Source of the DNA: Synechococcus sp. NOUM97013
GTDB taxonomy: Bacteria > Cyanobacteriota > Cyanobacteriia > PCC-6307 > Cyanobiaceae
Length of the DNA: 64,000 nucleotides
Assembly: GCF_014279815.1 (NCBI RefSeq)
Contig: NZ_CP047941.1
Location: 620,001 to 684,000, forward strand
Reading direction: 5' to 3'
Below the pieces are notes generated by a model. That model did no database searches. It was not told the DNA's origin and saw nothing but the letters and a program-made list of their open reading frames with translations. Shown in pieces: positions 53,258 through 62,494 of this stretch. The translations under genes were made by a program, and so were the position numbers. Numbering within the stretch: the first letter of the stretch is position 1; each line of letters begins with the position of its first letter.

Positions 53258-53300
53258 GCGTCGGTAAGAATCTACCAATTCATCTCCACTGGCCACGCGC

Positions 53301-53729
53301 ATGTCTTCGCCTCGTCGGCGCTGGCCTTCCGCAACTCTCGTTGCATCAGCGCTGCTGCTGGCTGGAAGCGGTGCTGCGCTGGCCTTCTCCAACCCGAGTC
53401 GCTCGGATTACAACGCCTTTGCTGGCCGTCAGTTGGTCAGCCTGGCGACGGAGGAAATCTGTCAAAGACAAGTGCTGCCCTTGGTGCTGCAGCTCTGGAT
53501 CAGCGACTGTCCGCGCCTGATCGCCGATCAGGAACCAGTCCTGGCGACGCTTGCCGATCAATTCACCCGACGCTGGAATCTCGGACTGGCCAGCGTCTAT
53601 GTGATCGAGGTTGGTGGCCAGGATCTTCTCCCGAGCCTTCGGCTTCCGAGCTACCGCGTCACCACCCTGGGAATTGCAGGTCAGTTTCTGGTGCTGAATG
53701 CTCATTCCAAGGATGGCGATCGTCGATGA
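53301..53729 (+). CDS. Secreted DUF4359-like protein
   Basis: This 142-residue protein has an N-terminal signal or anchor (SATLVASALLLAGSGAALAF) and then a region typical of DUF4359 (NPSRSDYNAFAGRQLVSLAT). Two cysteines (EEICQRQ and SDCPRLI) may pair. A 593-codon overlapping frame begins at 53243 but its first 160 codons are antisense-like noise over this gene, so this frame is preferred. Its TGA overlaps the ATG of the amidohydrolase by four bases. Confidence 0.75.
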   Translation: MSSPRRRWPSATLVASALLLAGSGAALAFSNPSRSDYNAFAGRQLVSLATEEICQRQVLPLVLQLWISDCPRLIADQEPVLATLADQFTRRWNLGLASVYVIEVGGQDLLPSLRLPSYRVTTLGIAGQFLVLNAHSKDGDRR

Positions 53730-55024
53730 GTTCGATGCTGCAGACCTCTCGCTCTGGTTCACTCAAGGCTCGCTGCCCCCGCTTGCTTCTCGAGACGGCC
53801 CTCGCGAGGGCCGTTGATCTTTCGAAGGCTGCGGGATCGGATGGTCTGATCCCCGTTTCGATCCGTTGGCATGAGGGGCTGATCGATGCGGTCGAGCCTG
53901 TACCGGACGCCGAGGGCCTGGTGTTGCCGCGGCTGGTGGAGCCTCACGCTCACCTGGATAAAGCCTTCTCCTGGAATGACTATCCCAATCCCGTCGGCAC
54001 GTTTGCGGCGGCTTTGGCGGCCAACTTCAAAGAGCATCAGACGCGCACTCTTCAGAAGGTGCAGGCCCGTGGCGAGCGTGCACTTGCGTTGGCGTGGCGT
54101 CATGGGCTGAGAGCCGTGCGCAGCCATATCGACAGTCTCGGGCCGGGTGCTGCCTGCAGTTGGGAGGCGCTCACCGCTCTGCGAGAGCGATGGCGTGATC
54201 GGCTGGAGTTGCAGCTGGTAGCTCTCGTGCCGGTCGAGCACTGGGCGACCCCTGAGGGAGCGCAACTGGCAGGCACGGTGGCTGCGGCCGGTGGCGCCCT
54301 CGGTGGTTTCATTCAGCCCCCATGTCGAGGCCGGAACGAACGACAGGGCTTGCGACGGCTGCTGGAGCTTGCCAATCAGCATGGTTGCCTTGTCGACCTT
54401 CATATCGATGAGGCGTCGTCCCATCCAGCTGCAGGAATGCATCAGCTGCTGCGCACGATGGAGCGCATGGAGTTGTCGGTCCCGGTGACCTGCAGCCATG
54501 CCAGCAGCCTGGCGCTGTTGCGGGATGGCGCTCTGCGGCGTCTGGCTGATCGGATGGCGCGACAGAACCTGCAGGTGGTGGCCCTGCCGCTCACCAATGG
54601 TTGGTTGCTCGGCCGTCAAGGCGACACCACCCCCCTGCGTCGCCCGTTGGCACCGATCCGGCAGTTGCAGAACGCCGGTGTGCGTGTGGCTGTCGGTGGC
54701 GACAACGTTCAGGATCCCTGGTTCCCCGGTGGGCAGCTCGATCCCCTGGCTTTGATGGCGATGAGCCTGCCCCTCGCGCAGTTGGCCCCGTGGGATGACC
54801 ACGGGTTGAAGCCCTTCTGCACCGATGCCGCTCAGCTGATGGGGCTGGCCTGGGATGGCGTGCTGCGCAACGGTGCTCCAGCGGATCTGATTCATCTCCC
54901 GCAAGGGGGGTGGCCGGAGTTGCTGGCCATCCCCAGCGCGCGGCGCGTGCTGGCTGGGGGACAGTGGGTTGACAATCAGTTTGTTGGCGATCAGTCGGTT
55001 GCCGATTCAACCGACAGTCCGTGA
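53726..55024 (+). CDS. Amidohydrolase of the cytosine-deaminase-like group
   Basis: From ATG 53726 the protein is 432 aa. Metal-site motifs are EPHAHLDKAFSW (the HxHLDK typical of CodA and isopropylammelide-type enzymes), DLHIDEASSHPA, VTCSHASSLALL and GGDNVQDPWFPGG (the terminal Asp). It is predicted to hydrolyse a C-N bond in a heterocycle or amide; the substrate cannot be read from sequence. The start is fixed by the ATGA overlap with the previous gene. Neighbours are an FAD-linked oxidase and the DgcA/DgcN-like pair, which may form a nitrogen-scavenging set. Confidence 0.85.
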   Translation: MSSMLQTSRSGSLKARCPRLLLETALARAVDLSKAAGSDGLIPVSIRWHEGLIDAVEPVPDAEGLVLPRLVEPHAHLDKAFSWNDYPNPVGTFAAALAANFKEHQTRTLQKVQARGERALALAWRHGLRAVRSHIDSLGPGAACSWEALTALRERWRDRLELQLVALVPVEHWATPEGAQLAGTVAAAGGALGGFIQPPCRGRNERQGLRRLLELANQHGCLVDLHIDEASSHPAAGMHQLLRTMERMELSVPVTCSHASSLALLRDGALRRLADRMARQNLQVVALPLTNGWLLGRQGDTTPLRRPLAPIRQLQNAGVRVAVGGDNVQDPWFPGGQLDPLALMAMSLPLAQLAPWDDHGLKPFCTDAAQLMGLAWDGVLRNGAPADLIHLPQGGWPELLAIPSARRVLAGGQWVDNQFVGDQSVADSTDSP

Positions 55025-55034
55025 GGGGAACCTG

Positions 55035-56366
55035 ATGCTGACCGATGCCATGCGAAGCGCGCTGACTGCCATCCCCGGCCTGAGCGTGCTGACCGAGCCG
55101 GACGACCTGGAGCGTTATTCACGCGATGCGTACGACTACTCGCCGGTGCTGCGGGAGCGCCTGGCGGAGTGTCGGGCTGATGTGGTGGTGCGCCCTGACA
55201 GCGTCGATGCGGTGGTGCAGGTGGCCGGGCTGTGCCACCGCCATGGGGTGCCACTCACTCTGCGCGGTTCGGGAACAGGCAATTACGGCCAGTGTGTGCC
55301 GCTCGAGGCCGGGGTGGTGATGCTGATGAGCCACCTGCGGTCCGTACGCGCCATCGATCCGGACACAGGCGACGTCACGGTGGAGTGCGGTTGTCTGCTC
55401 AAGGACCTGAACCGCGATCTGGTGGCCAAGGGGCGTCAGCTGCGGCTGATGCCGAGCACCTGGCGCAGCGCCACGATCGGTGGATTCATCGCTGGCGGCT
55501 CCGGTGGCATCGGGTCTGTGCGCTGGGGATTCCTGCGCGATCCCGGGCACTTGCTTGGGCTGGAGGTGGTGACGCTGGAGCCGGAGCCCCGAGTGCTTCA
55601 ACTCGAGGCCTCCGAAGCGGAAGCGTTGAACCATGCCTACGGCACCAACGGCATCATCACGGCTCTGACGCTGGCCACGGCTCCGAATATTGCCTGGCAG
55701 GAACTGGTGGTGGACTGCCCCGACTGGTCTTCGGCTGTGGAGCTGGCGCGCCATTGCTGTGCTGCGGCCATCGACCTGCACTTGTGCACCGTGCTGGAGG
55801 CGGCGGTGGTGGAGCAGCTGCCCCAGTGGGATCTGCCCGTGTCAGCGAAGGACCGTCTGCTGCTACTTGTGTCGCCTGATGCAGTTAGCACCGTGCACCG
55901 ATTGGCGACAGCAGCTGGAGCCGCCGTCACCCATCTGGGCTCCGAGGCCGATCGGCATGGCAATGGTTTGAAGGAGCTCACCTGGAACCACACCACCCTG
56001 CATCTGCGGCAACGGGATTCCTCTTGGACCTATCTGCAGATGCTGCTGCCCCAGCCCGAGCTCGCCTTCCTCGACAACCTCAAACAGGCCTGGGGAGATG
56101 ATCTGCTCTGGCATCTGGAAGGTGTGCGTCAACAGGGGACCCAGCGATTGGCAGCCCTTCCTCTAGTGCGTTGGCGAGGGGCGGAAGCGCTGGAACGGCT
56201 GATCCAGCAATGCCGCGATCAGGGTGCGTTGATCTTCAACCCCCACGTGCTCACGGTGGAAGGTGGTGGTCTCGGTGTGATCGACGGCGATCAGGTGGCC
56301 GCCAAACACAATTTCGATCCTGCCGGTTTGCTGAATCCCGGCAAGCTCGGTGGTTTCAACAGTTGA
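55035..56366 (+). CDS. FAD-binding (PCMH-type) oxidoreductase, GlcD-like
   Basis: From ATG 55035 the protein is 443 aa. The FAD-binding half shows VVRPDSVDAVVQVAGLCHRH, LRGSGTGNYGQCVPLEAG, GGFIAGGSGGIGSVRWGFLR and a C-terminal NFDPAGLLNPGKL. It belongs to the family of glycolate and D-lactate dehydrogenases. The usual C-terminal substrate domain is present but divergent. It starts 10 bases after the amidohydrolase and its end overlaps the pentapeptide gene on the other strand by 11 bases. Substrate unknown; a 2-hydroxy acid is plausible. Confidence 0.85.
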   Translation: MLTDAMRSALTAIPGLSVLTEPDDLERYSRDAYDYSPVLRERLAECRADVVVRPDSVDAVVQVAGLCHRHGVPLTLRGSGTGNYGQCVPLEAGVVMLMSHLRSVRAIDPDTGDVTVECGCLLKDLNRDLVAKGRQLRLMPSTWRSATIGGFIAGGSGGIGSVRWGFLRDPGHLLGLEVVTLEPEPRVLQLEASEAEALNHAYGTNGIITALTLATAPNIAWQELVVDCPDWSSAVELARHCCAAAIDLHLCTVLEAAVVEQLPQWDLPVSAKDRLLLLVSPDAVSTVHRLATAAGAAVTHLGSEADRHGNGLKELTWNHTTLHLRQRDSSWTYLQMLLPQPELAFLDNLKQAWGDDLLWHLEGVRQQGTQRLAALPLVRWRGAEALERLIQQCRDQGALIFNPHVLTVEGGGLGVIDGDQVAAKHNFDPAGLLNPGKLGGFNS

Positions 56367-56898
56367 GGCTGTCGCGGGTCAACACCCCCGTGACTGGATT
56401 GACGCCTTCGGCTTCCTGGCAGAGGCGCCGTTGATCATCGCGGTCGAGGAGGGCATCGCTGAAGTCAGCGCCCTCTACTTGGGCGCCGGCGAAGCTGCTG
56501 CCGGAGGCAATTACTCCCACCAGCAGGGCGTCCCGTAGATCTGTGCCGGTGAAGTCAGCGCGATCCATCAGCGCATCACTGAGGTCGGCGCCATGAAAAT
56601 TGGCATCCGCAAAGGCCCCTTGCGTGAAGATCGCTCCTGACAGGTTGGTGTCGCTGAAATCAGCACCTCGGCCGACGGCACCGGCAAAGGAGGTGTTGGT
56701 GAGCTGCTGCCCGTGGAAGTCCACGTCGCTCTGGTTGGTCAGGGTGTAATCAACCCGGTCTTGGAACAGAGCTCGGTCTTGCAGTCCGACCCCGGCTGAG
56801 GTGTCGAGGGCGATGGCCGAGACCGGCATCAGCCAGAGCATCAGAGCGAATGCGGCAAGGGCCTTCAGCAGCGCGTGCATTGCATGGATCAGCGGCAT
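56356..56898 (-). CDS. Pentapeptide-repeat protein with signal peptide
   Basis: From ATG 56898 the protein is 180 aa. An N-terminal export signal (LIHAMHALLKALAAFALML, ending at VSAIALD) precedes about 15 A(D/N)LxX pentapeptide units such as ADFSDTNLSGA, ADANFHGADLSDA and TGTDLRDALLVG. Such short pentapeptide proteins with signals are common in the cyanobacterial thylakoid lumen. A C-terminal Cys-containing tail (RRLCQEAEG, SLNC) may form a disulfide. Function unknown. Confidence 0.85.
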   Translation of the reverse strand: MPLIHAMHALLKALAAFALMLWLMPVSAIALDTSAGVGLQDRALFQDRVDYTLTNQSDVDFHGQQLTNTSFAGAVGRGADFSDTNLSGAIFTQGAFADANFHGADLSDALMDRADFTGTDLRDALLVGVIASGSSFAGAQVEGADFSDALLDRDDQRRLCQEAEGVNPVTGVLTRDSLNC

Positions 56899-56903
56899 GC
56901 CGT

Positions 56904-58142
56904 TCACTCTGCCTGCACCAGACCGATTTCCATGAGCTGCCCGATCAAATAGAGCGATCCGGCGATCACTGGAGCGGTGGGTGGCCATCCCTCAGCCTGC
57001 AGTTGCTGCAGGGCTTCAGCCGCGTCCACCGCGGCTTTCAGCTGATCGGCCTGCTGCGGACATTGCGCCTTCAGTTGCTCCGCACTCCAGCTCTGGTGAC
57101 CCGGTACCGGCACGATCCACGCCTGATCGCCGGGATGCAGAAGCTGGTTGAGCATCTCCGGGGCTTGCTTGTGCGCCTGAATCGCCAGGATCCAGGTCTG
57201 TGGGGTTCCGTCGTCTGACCAGCGACGGCGTTCCTGGTCAAGTTGCACGGCCGCTGGTGGGTTGTGGGCACCATCCACACGCACGCGCAGTTCTTGCCAG
57301 CGCATCCACTGCAGCCGTCCTGGCCATCGTGCCGCTGCCAATCCTTCACGGATCGCTGCAGCGGAGATCGCCCCTGAGTCCTGCCCGATCCAGCGCAGCG
57401 CAGCAGCGGCCACAGCCGCGTTGCTCTGTTGCCAAAGGCCTGGCAGCCCCAGGGTCCAGGTTTCATCCAGCGGTTCCACCCATTCCAAGGTTCCGGCCAT
57501 GGCGTTCACCCGCTGTTCAAGCACTGCCCGCACAGCAGCCAGTTGGGGACCACTCACCACGTGGGCGCCGGGACCGATGGCCGCGGCTTTCTCGGTGGCG
57601 ATGGCCTGCAGAGTGGATCCAAGGTGCTCGCGATGGTCGAGACCAATGGAGGCCACGGCGATCAAGGGCCGGCGCGGGTGGGCCGTGGTGGCATCCAGGC
57701 GACCGCCAAGCCCAGCCTCCAGCACCAGCCAGTCGGGCTGTTGTTGATCGAAATGCACCAGTGCGGCGCAAATCAGTTGTTCGAAGGGCGTCAGACGACA
57801 GTCTTCGACCACGGGCTGCAGGGATTCCAGGAGGCTGCGCAGCGTTTCAATCCTGATCAAGGCGTTGTCGATCCGGATGCGTTCGCACCAGCTCACGAGA
57901 TGGGGTGAGGTTGTCAGACCGGAACGCAGCCCCGCCGCCATCAGACCGTGATGGATCAAACAGGCGATCGAGCCTTTGCCATTGGTGCCCACCACCTGAA
58001 CGGCGGGAATGGAGCCCGCGGGGCTCTGCAGGTGTTGCAGCGCTGCATGCATCCGCTCCAGGGAGAGATCCATGCCCCGGAGGTCAAATCGCGGCAGCAG
58101 GTCACTCAGGTCCTGCGGATGGGATGACGACGATCGCTCCAC
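56904..58142 (-). CDS. folC: Folylpolyglutamate/dihydrofolate synthase
   Basis: This 412-residue Mur-ligase-type protein has VVGTNGKGSIACLIHHGL (ATP loop), TTSPHLVSWCERIRI, WLVLEAGLGGRLDATT and RVDGAHNPPAAVQLD. It adds glutamate to folates and may also make dihydrofolate. It ends five bases before the pentapeptide gene and begins directly after argD, so the minus-strand genes argD, folC and the pentapeptide gene may be one transcript. Confidence 0.93.
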   Translation of the reverse strand: MERSSSSHPQDLSDLLPRFDLRGMDLSLERMHAALQHLQSPAGSIPAVQVVGTNGKGSIACLIHHGLMAAGLRSGLTTSPHLVSWCERIRIDNALIRIETLRSLLESLQPVVEDCRLTPFEQLICAALVHFDQQQPDWLVLEAGLGGRLDATTAHPRRPLIAVASIGLDHREHLGSTLQAIATEKAAAIGPGAHVVSGPQLAAVRAVLEQRVNAMAGTLEWVEPLDETWTLGLPGLWQQSNAAVAAAALRWIGQDSGAISAAAIREGLAAARWPGRLQWMRWQELRVRVDGAHNPPAAVQLDQERRRWSDDGTPQTWILAIQAHKQAPEMLNQLLHPGDQAWIVPVPGHQSWSAEQLKAQCPQQADQLKAAVDAAEALQQLQAEGWPPTAPVIAGSLYLIGQLMEIGLVQAE

Positions 58143-59363
58143 TCAGGTCACGCGGACCAGGGCCCGTTCCAGTCGCGTGAGCAGGATCTGCACTTCGCGG
58201 GAGCTGATCACCAACGCCGGCACCATCCGAATCACCTGGGCTCCGGCGGGGACCAGCAGCAACTGTTCCTCCAGGGCTGCTTTCACCACATCAATGGCCT
58301 GGATCCCGCAGTCGTCTTTCAGCACGAGTCCCTGCAGAAGGCCCCAGCCACGGCTCCCCTCCAGCTGGTCCGGATAGCGCTCCACCAGCCGGTTCAATCC
58401 GGCTCGCAGTTGGTCGCCGCGTTCGCGCACATTGCTGAGCAGATTGCGCCGTTCGATCTCGCTGGCCACCGTCAGCCCCGCACGACAGGCGAATGGATTG
58501 CCTCCAAAGGTGCTCGCGTGGTCACCGGGTTCGAACACATCGGCATTGCTTCGCACCATGAGTGCTCCCACGGCATGGCCGCCTCCGAGCCCTTTGGCCA
58601 GTGTCAGCGCGTCAGGGACCACGCCGAGTTGCTCATAACCCCAGAGCGTGCCGGTGCGACCCATGCCCACCTGCACTTCATCAAAGATCAGCAGGATGTC
58701 GCGGGCATCGCAGTGTTGGCGGATCGCCTTCATCACGGCAGGAACGCCCGGGTTCACGCCGCCTTCACCCTGCAGGGGTTCGATCAGCACGGCCGCCACG
58801 CGGGGCCCGTTCTGTTCAAGCCGTTCGAGCAGCTGTTCGAAATCAGCGAGGTCGTTGTAGGTGAAGAACTCAAACCCCTCGACCATGGGCTCGAAGCCTT
58901 GGTGATAGCGAGGTTGGCCTGTGGCGCTGACGGCAGCGAGCGTGCGTCCGTGGAAGCTTGCGGAAGCGGTGATGATCACCGGGCGATCAATGCCTCGCTT
59001 CTGGTGGCCGTGCTTGCGGGCCAGCTTGATGGCGGCCTCGTTGGCTTCAGCACCGGAATTGCAGAAGAAGACGCTGTCCGCACAGCTGTTGTTCACCAGC
59101 CACGCCGCCAGTTGTTCCTGTTCAGGGATTGCATAAAGGTTGGAGACGTGCTGGAGCCTGCGCAACTGACCTGTCAGGGCTTTGCGGATCGCTCGGTTGC
59201 TGTGGCCCAGGGTGCAGGTGGCAATGCCGGCGACAGCATCCAGGTGGCGTCGGCTCTGGTCATCCCACACCCAGCAGCCTTTGCCCCGGAGCAAGGCGAT
59301 CGGGAAGCGGTTGTATGTGCCCATCACCGCGGCAGACGGAGTCACTGGCGAGGCATCCACCAT
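58143..59363 (-). CDS. argD: Acetylornithine aminotransferase
   Basis: From ATG 59363 the protein is 406 aa, normal for ArgD. Blocks include MGTYNRFPIALLRGKGCWVW, FFCNSGAEANEAAIKLARK, LIEPLQGEGGVNP and the PLP Lys region IFDEVQVGMGRTG then LAKGLGGGHAVG. It transfers the amino group in arginine synthesis. The frame continues 36 codons upstream, but those are not family-like. Confidence 0.95.
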   Translation of the reverse strand: MVDASPVTPSAAVMGTYNRFPIALLRGKGCWVWDDQSRRHLDAVAGIATCTLGHSNRAIRKALTGQLRRLQHVSNLYAIPEQEQLAAWLVNNSCADSVFFCNSGAEANEAAIKLARKHGHQKRGIDRPVIITASASFHGRTLAAVSATGQPRYHQGFEPMVEGFEFFTYNDLADFEQLLERLEQNGPRVAAVLIEPLQGEGGVNPGVPAVMKAIRQHCDARDILLIFDEVQVGMGRTGTLWGYEQLGVVPDALTLAKGLGGGHAVGALMVRSNADVFEPGDHASTFGGNPFACRAGLTVASEIERRNLLSNVRERGDQLRAGLNRLVERYPDQLEGSRGWGLLQGLVLKDDCGIQAIDVVKAALEEQLLLVPAGAQVIRMVPALVISSREVQILLTRLERALVRVT

Positions 59364-59584
59364 GGATCTGTAAGGACTGGTCCCGGAAGGGATTGAACGT
59401 GGTGGCATTCTCCCGCAGCACCCTGCCGAATGCCTGAAGAGCTGCCGTCCCTCCTTGAAATTGATACGCAACCACCGTTGGGTTCGAAGGTGCGACCGTG
59501 CCGTGACTTGTCAGCAATTCCCCAATTGCTTGCATCACGGCTTCGGCACGGTTTCATGGCACCAACACAGTCGCCTCCGCTGGC

Positions 59585-59728
59585 ATGTCCGAGCTTCTCA
59601 AGCGTCAGATTGAGCGACTTGAAACAGATATTGATCTCTCAACGGATTGGCTTGAAATCCGTTACCTGATGTCGGAGTTGGATCAGCTCAAAGCGTTGTA
59701 CGAAGAGTCCGGCGCTGAGGCGGCCTAG
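59585..59728 (+). CDS. 47-residue coiled-coil-like small protein
   Basis: Starts at ATG and reads SELLKRQIERLETDIDLS and then EIRYLMSELDQLKALYEE. Regular leucine spacing suggests a two-helix coiled coil. Backbone GC content and clean start and stop support a real gene. It ends 11 bases before the convergent DUF4912-like gene. The region 59364-59584 before it shows no further gene. Confidence 0.6.
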   Translation: MSELLKRQIERLETDIDLSTDWLEIRYLMSELDQLKALYEESGAEAA

Positions 59729-59739
59729 TGCGTTGGATT

Positions 59740-60234
59740 TTAGGAATGTCCTTGTCCCATTTCTGATCCTCCCAAGCACATGTCTGTGGAAGCCAGGTCG
59801 TACATCTCTTGATGGATGTTCGGTGATTCCTGGGTGAACCAGTCGGTGTAGCGCGGTGGATGGATCACTTTCTCTCCAAAATTCAGGATTTGATATTCAA
59901 GGGAGATGAAGTCAGCGTCGAATCGATAGCCAAGGTCCACCAGGATCTTCCCGTTTGCTGCTGGTAGGTCAATTGATGTTTTGGTTTGGCTTGATCGCAC
60001 TTCGATTGTTTTGGAGGCAATGGAGTGATCTCCTGAAATATCCCTGATTCGGATGAAGACTTTGGCGCCAAAGTCTCGCTCGATCATTGCTTTTGTTTCT
60101 TGCCTGAGCTGCCATTGGCAGTACAGGACTCCAGGCGTTTGTTTAACGTTAAGAAACGAATTGTCTTCGGTTGTTGAATTGGCTGTCGTCGATTTTTTGT
60201 CGGTTAATCCAAGGAGTGAAAGCAACCATTTCAT
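59740..60234 (-). CDS. DUF4912-like small protein
   Basis: This 164-residue protein has a helical N-terminus followed by GVLYCQWQLRQETKAMIERD and FIRIRDISGDHSI, which resembles the DUF4912 pattern of a Tyr/Trp strand and an R-x-x-D turn. Later strands (SIDLPAANGKILVDLGYRF) suit an immunoglobulin-like beta domain. AT content is a little higher than neighbours. Function unknown. No gene is seen in 60235-60494. Confidence 0.6.
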   Translation of the reverse strand: MKWLLSLLGLTDKKSTTANSTTEDNSFLNVKQTPGVLYCQWQLRQETKAMIERDFGAKVFIRIRDISGDHSIASKTIEVRSSQTKTSIDLPAANGKILVDLGYRFDADFISLEYQILNFGEKVIHPPRYTDWFTQESPNIHQEMYDLASTDMCLGGSEMGQGHS

Positions 60235-60494
60235 ATGATTGTTTCGCTTTGATCATCAGAGAGCTTTCTAGCCTGCAGCCCCATGCTGTTGCTGGCTTCG
60301 CATTGATGCTTAACGTCTGATCTCCTGGCTGCCAGATGTTGCTTCACCAGGGCCGTTGACCTTTGCTGTCAATGCCTAAGTCGATCGTTCATTTCAAATG
60401 GATTGCAGTCGACCCACCGCTTCGGCTTGACAGAGAAGCGGGTTGAGAATTAATGCTCCGGCTTGATCAATCAAGCTTCACGGAGTTGTTTTCA

Positions 60495-60576
60495 TACAGG
60501 CGGTCGGACTTGAACCGACAAGAGTTTCCCCGGCGCATTTTGAGTGCGCTGCGTCTACCAATTCCGCCACGCCTGC
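60495..60576 (-). tRNA. tRNA-Leu (anticodon CAA)
   Basis: On the minus strand the acceptor GCAGGCG pairs with CGCCTGT (one G-U pair), the discriminator is A, the anticodon stem GCGCA/TGCGC encloses CTCAAAA (CAA), and a long variable arm and the T-loop TTCAAGT are present. Length 82 nt. No CCA encoded. Confidence 0.93.
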
Positions 60577-60669
60577 TCGTGGTTTAAGTGGATGCTACAC
60601 GCTGGCAGCTGGTCATCAACAAGACGCGGATTGTTCATCAGGCGCTGATCAAGGGCAAGATCTTGCGGT

Positions 60670-61968
60670 TCAGGATCCGTGGCGTTCGAGTCGTGCGCCG
60701 CTTCCCGTGAGCTTGGCCTCGATTCCCGCGTAGCCGCGATCCAGGTGGTTGAGTCCGCTTACCTGTGTTTTGCCCTTGGCTACAAGGCCCGCTAGCACCA
60801 TCGCCGCTGAGGCTCTGAGGTCAGTTCCCTTCACCGGTGCTCCGCTTAGGCAGGGCACACCTTCCACCACGGCGCTGTTGCCTTGAACGCGGATCGATGC
60901 GCCCATGCGCTGCAATTCCGCCACATGTTGCATGCGGTTTTCGTAGATCTTCTCGGTGATCACGCTGGTGCCTTGCGCTGTGGCCAGGAGGGCCATGAAC
61001 GGGGCCTGCAGATCCGTCGGAAAGCCAGGGAAAGGTTGTGTCGTGATGTCAATGCCATGGATCTCGCCAGGCGTGATCACGACGCCGTCTCCATCGAGCT
61101 TCAGTTTGCAGCCACAGTCTTTGAGCTTCTGCAGCACAGCGCTGAGATGGTCGGGAATCACCGGCGCGACCCGCAGAGTGGAGCGGGTGATGGCGGCTGC
61201 CAACAGAAACGTTCCGGCTTCGATTCGGTCGGGAATCACGGTGTAGTCGCAACCCCGCAAGCGTTCGACACCTTCGATGGTGATCGTCGGACCGCCGGCG
61301 CCGCTGATGCGGGCGCCCATGGCATTCAGCAGGTTGGCAAGGTCTTGAACCTCAGGCTCTTGCGCGGCGTTTTCGATCACGCTGGTGCCATCGGCCAAGG
61401 TGGCGGCCATCAGGATGGTTTCAGTTGCGCCGACGCTGGGGCAGTCCAGGACGATCGAATTGCCTTTGAGGCGTTGGCTCTTGCCGGGAACGGTGGCCGA
61501 GACCACCCCATGGTCAACGGTCACGATTGCGCCGAGTGCTTTGAGGCCGCGGATGTGCTCCACCACAGGACGCGCTCCGATGCGGCAGCCGCCCGGCAGG
61601 GGGACTTTGGCGTGGCCCATGCGCGCCAGGATGGAGCCGATCGCAAAGAAGCTGGCCCGCAGACCGTTTACCAACTCGTAGGGGGGCTCTGCACTGGTCA
61701 GTGCGGCGGCATGCAGTCGAACCGTTTCATCGCTGCGCTCGACAGACACACCCATCGACATCAGGATCTGGACCATCCCATCGATATCGGTGAGAGGCGG
61801 GACGTTGCGCAGCGTCAGGGGCTCATCGGTGAGCAGGGACGCCGTCATCAGCACCAGGGCGGAATTCTTGGCTCCACTGACGCGTAGTTCACCCTCCAGT
61901 CGGTGCCCGCCATCGATCTCAAGGTGCGGCTTGAGAATGTCCTGAGACACGGGGGCCGCGGCTGTCAT
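60670..61968 (-). CDS. murA: UDP-N-acetylglucosamine 1-carboxyvinyltransferase
   Basis: This 432-residue protein has the first block [20 protein letters not shown], the catalytic Cys in [19 protein letters not shown], and [20 protein letters not shown] near the C-terminus. It performs the first committed step of peptidoglycan synthesis by adding enolpyruvate to UDP-GlcNAc; the Cys in this loop is the target of fosfomycin. It is flanked by tRNA-Leu genes on either side. Confidence 0.97.
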   Translation of the reverse strand: MTAAAPVSQDILKPHLEIDGGHRLEGELRVSGAKNSALVLMTASLLTDEPLTLRNVPPLTDIDGMVQILMSMGVSVERSDETVRLHAAALTSAEPPYELVNGLRASFFAIGSILARMGHAKVPLPGGCRIGARPVVEHIRGLKALGAIVTVDHGVVSATVPGKSQRLKGNSIVLDCPSVGATETILMAATLADGTSVIENAAQEPEVQDLANLLNAMGARISGAGGPTITIEGVERLRGCDYTVIPDRIEAGTFLLAAAITRSTLRVAPVIPDHLSAVLQKLKDCGCKLKLDGDGVVITPGEIHGIDITTQPFPGFPTDLQAPFMALLATAQGTSVITEKIYENRMQHVAELQRMGASIRVQGNSAVVEGVPCLSGAPVKGTDLRASAAMVLAGLVAKGKTQVSGLNHLDRGYAGIEAKLTGSGARLERHGS

Positions 61969-62114
61969 TCCTTGGGATTCCTAGGGGAATGCCCATCTTG
62001 GCCAGAACGTCTGAGACCGTCTAGACGGCCGGCCCTCAAAGTGGCTTTTGGGCTTGGGCTTGAGCGGCGTGGCGATGTCGTATGTTTCACAGGTCGCTTG
62101 AGCGACGAACGCCA

Positions 62115-62198
62115 GCGGATGTGGCGGAATTGGTAGACGCGCTAGTTTCAGGTACTAGTGGCAGCAATGTCGTGGGAGTTCAAGTCTCCCCATCCGCA
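62115..62198 (+). tRNA. tRNA-Leu (anticodon CAG)
   Basis: The acceptor GCGGATG pairs with CATCCGC, the discriminator is A, the anticodon stem CTAGT/ACTAG encloses TTCAGGT (CAG), a long variable arm is present and the T-loop is TTCAAGT. Length 84 nt. No CCA encoded. Confidence 0.94.
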
Positions 62199-62232
62199 TT
62201 ATCTTGTTGGAGTCAAGCTCCGACAACCGGCC

Positions 62233-62481
62233 ATGATTGTTTTGAAGATCTCCAACTCATCGGAGGTGGTGGCTTCCAAGGTCGGAAAGTTTCTCGAATT
62301 TCTGACGCCCGACAACATGGATCAGTCGGCGGTTGAAGATCAGGTCATCAAAAAGTTGGTTGAGAATCTCGCTGCCGAGGGGATCAAGGGTGAGATCGCT
62401 GCTGTGAATGGCATGGATATCGATGGCAAAGAGCTCAGCCTCCAGGAAGGATTGAAAGTGCGGAAACACGCCAGTTTCTGA
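62233..62481 (+). CDS. 82-residue conserved small protein, unknown function
   Basis: Starting at ATG 62233 the protein reads IVLKISNSSEVVASKVGKFL, then an acidic helix (QSAVEDQVIKKLVENLAAEG) and a C-terminal KELSLQEGLKVRKHASF. Soluble, alpha/beta, backbone composition. It follows tRNA-Leu by 34 bases and precedes the TrmH-type gene by 13. No named family recognised, but the compact sequence with regular secondary structure supports a real gene. Confidence 0.7.
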   Translation: MIVLKISNSSEVVASKVGKFLEFLTPDNMDQSAVEDQVIKKLVENLAAEGIKGEIAAVNGMDIDGKELSLQEGLKVRKHASF

Positions 62482-62494
62482 GGAGAGCCTTCTG

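Noticed and set aside
53243-53725. N-terminal 160 codons of a long frame continuing into the amidohydrolase
   Set aside because: They overlap tRNA-His and the DUF4359-like gene in another frame and are not protein-like; the ATGA junction at 53726 gives the proper start.
53759-54904. A 381-codon minus-strand open frame opposite the amidohydrolase
   Set aside because: The plus-strand frame has the full metal-site motifs and a coupled start; the minus frame is a shadow.
58410-59396. A 328-codon plus-strand open frame opposite argD
   Set aside because: The argD motifs are complete on the minus strand; the antisense frame shows no family features.
60883-61887. A 334-codon plus-strand open frame opposite murA
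   Set aside because: It lies wholly inside murA on the other strand and shows the His/Asp/Gly-rich composition of a shadow frame.
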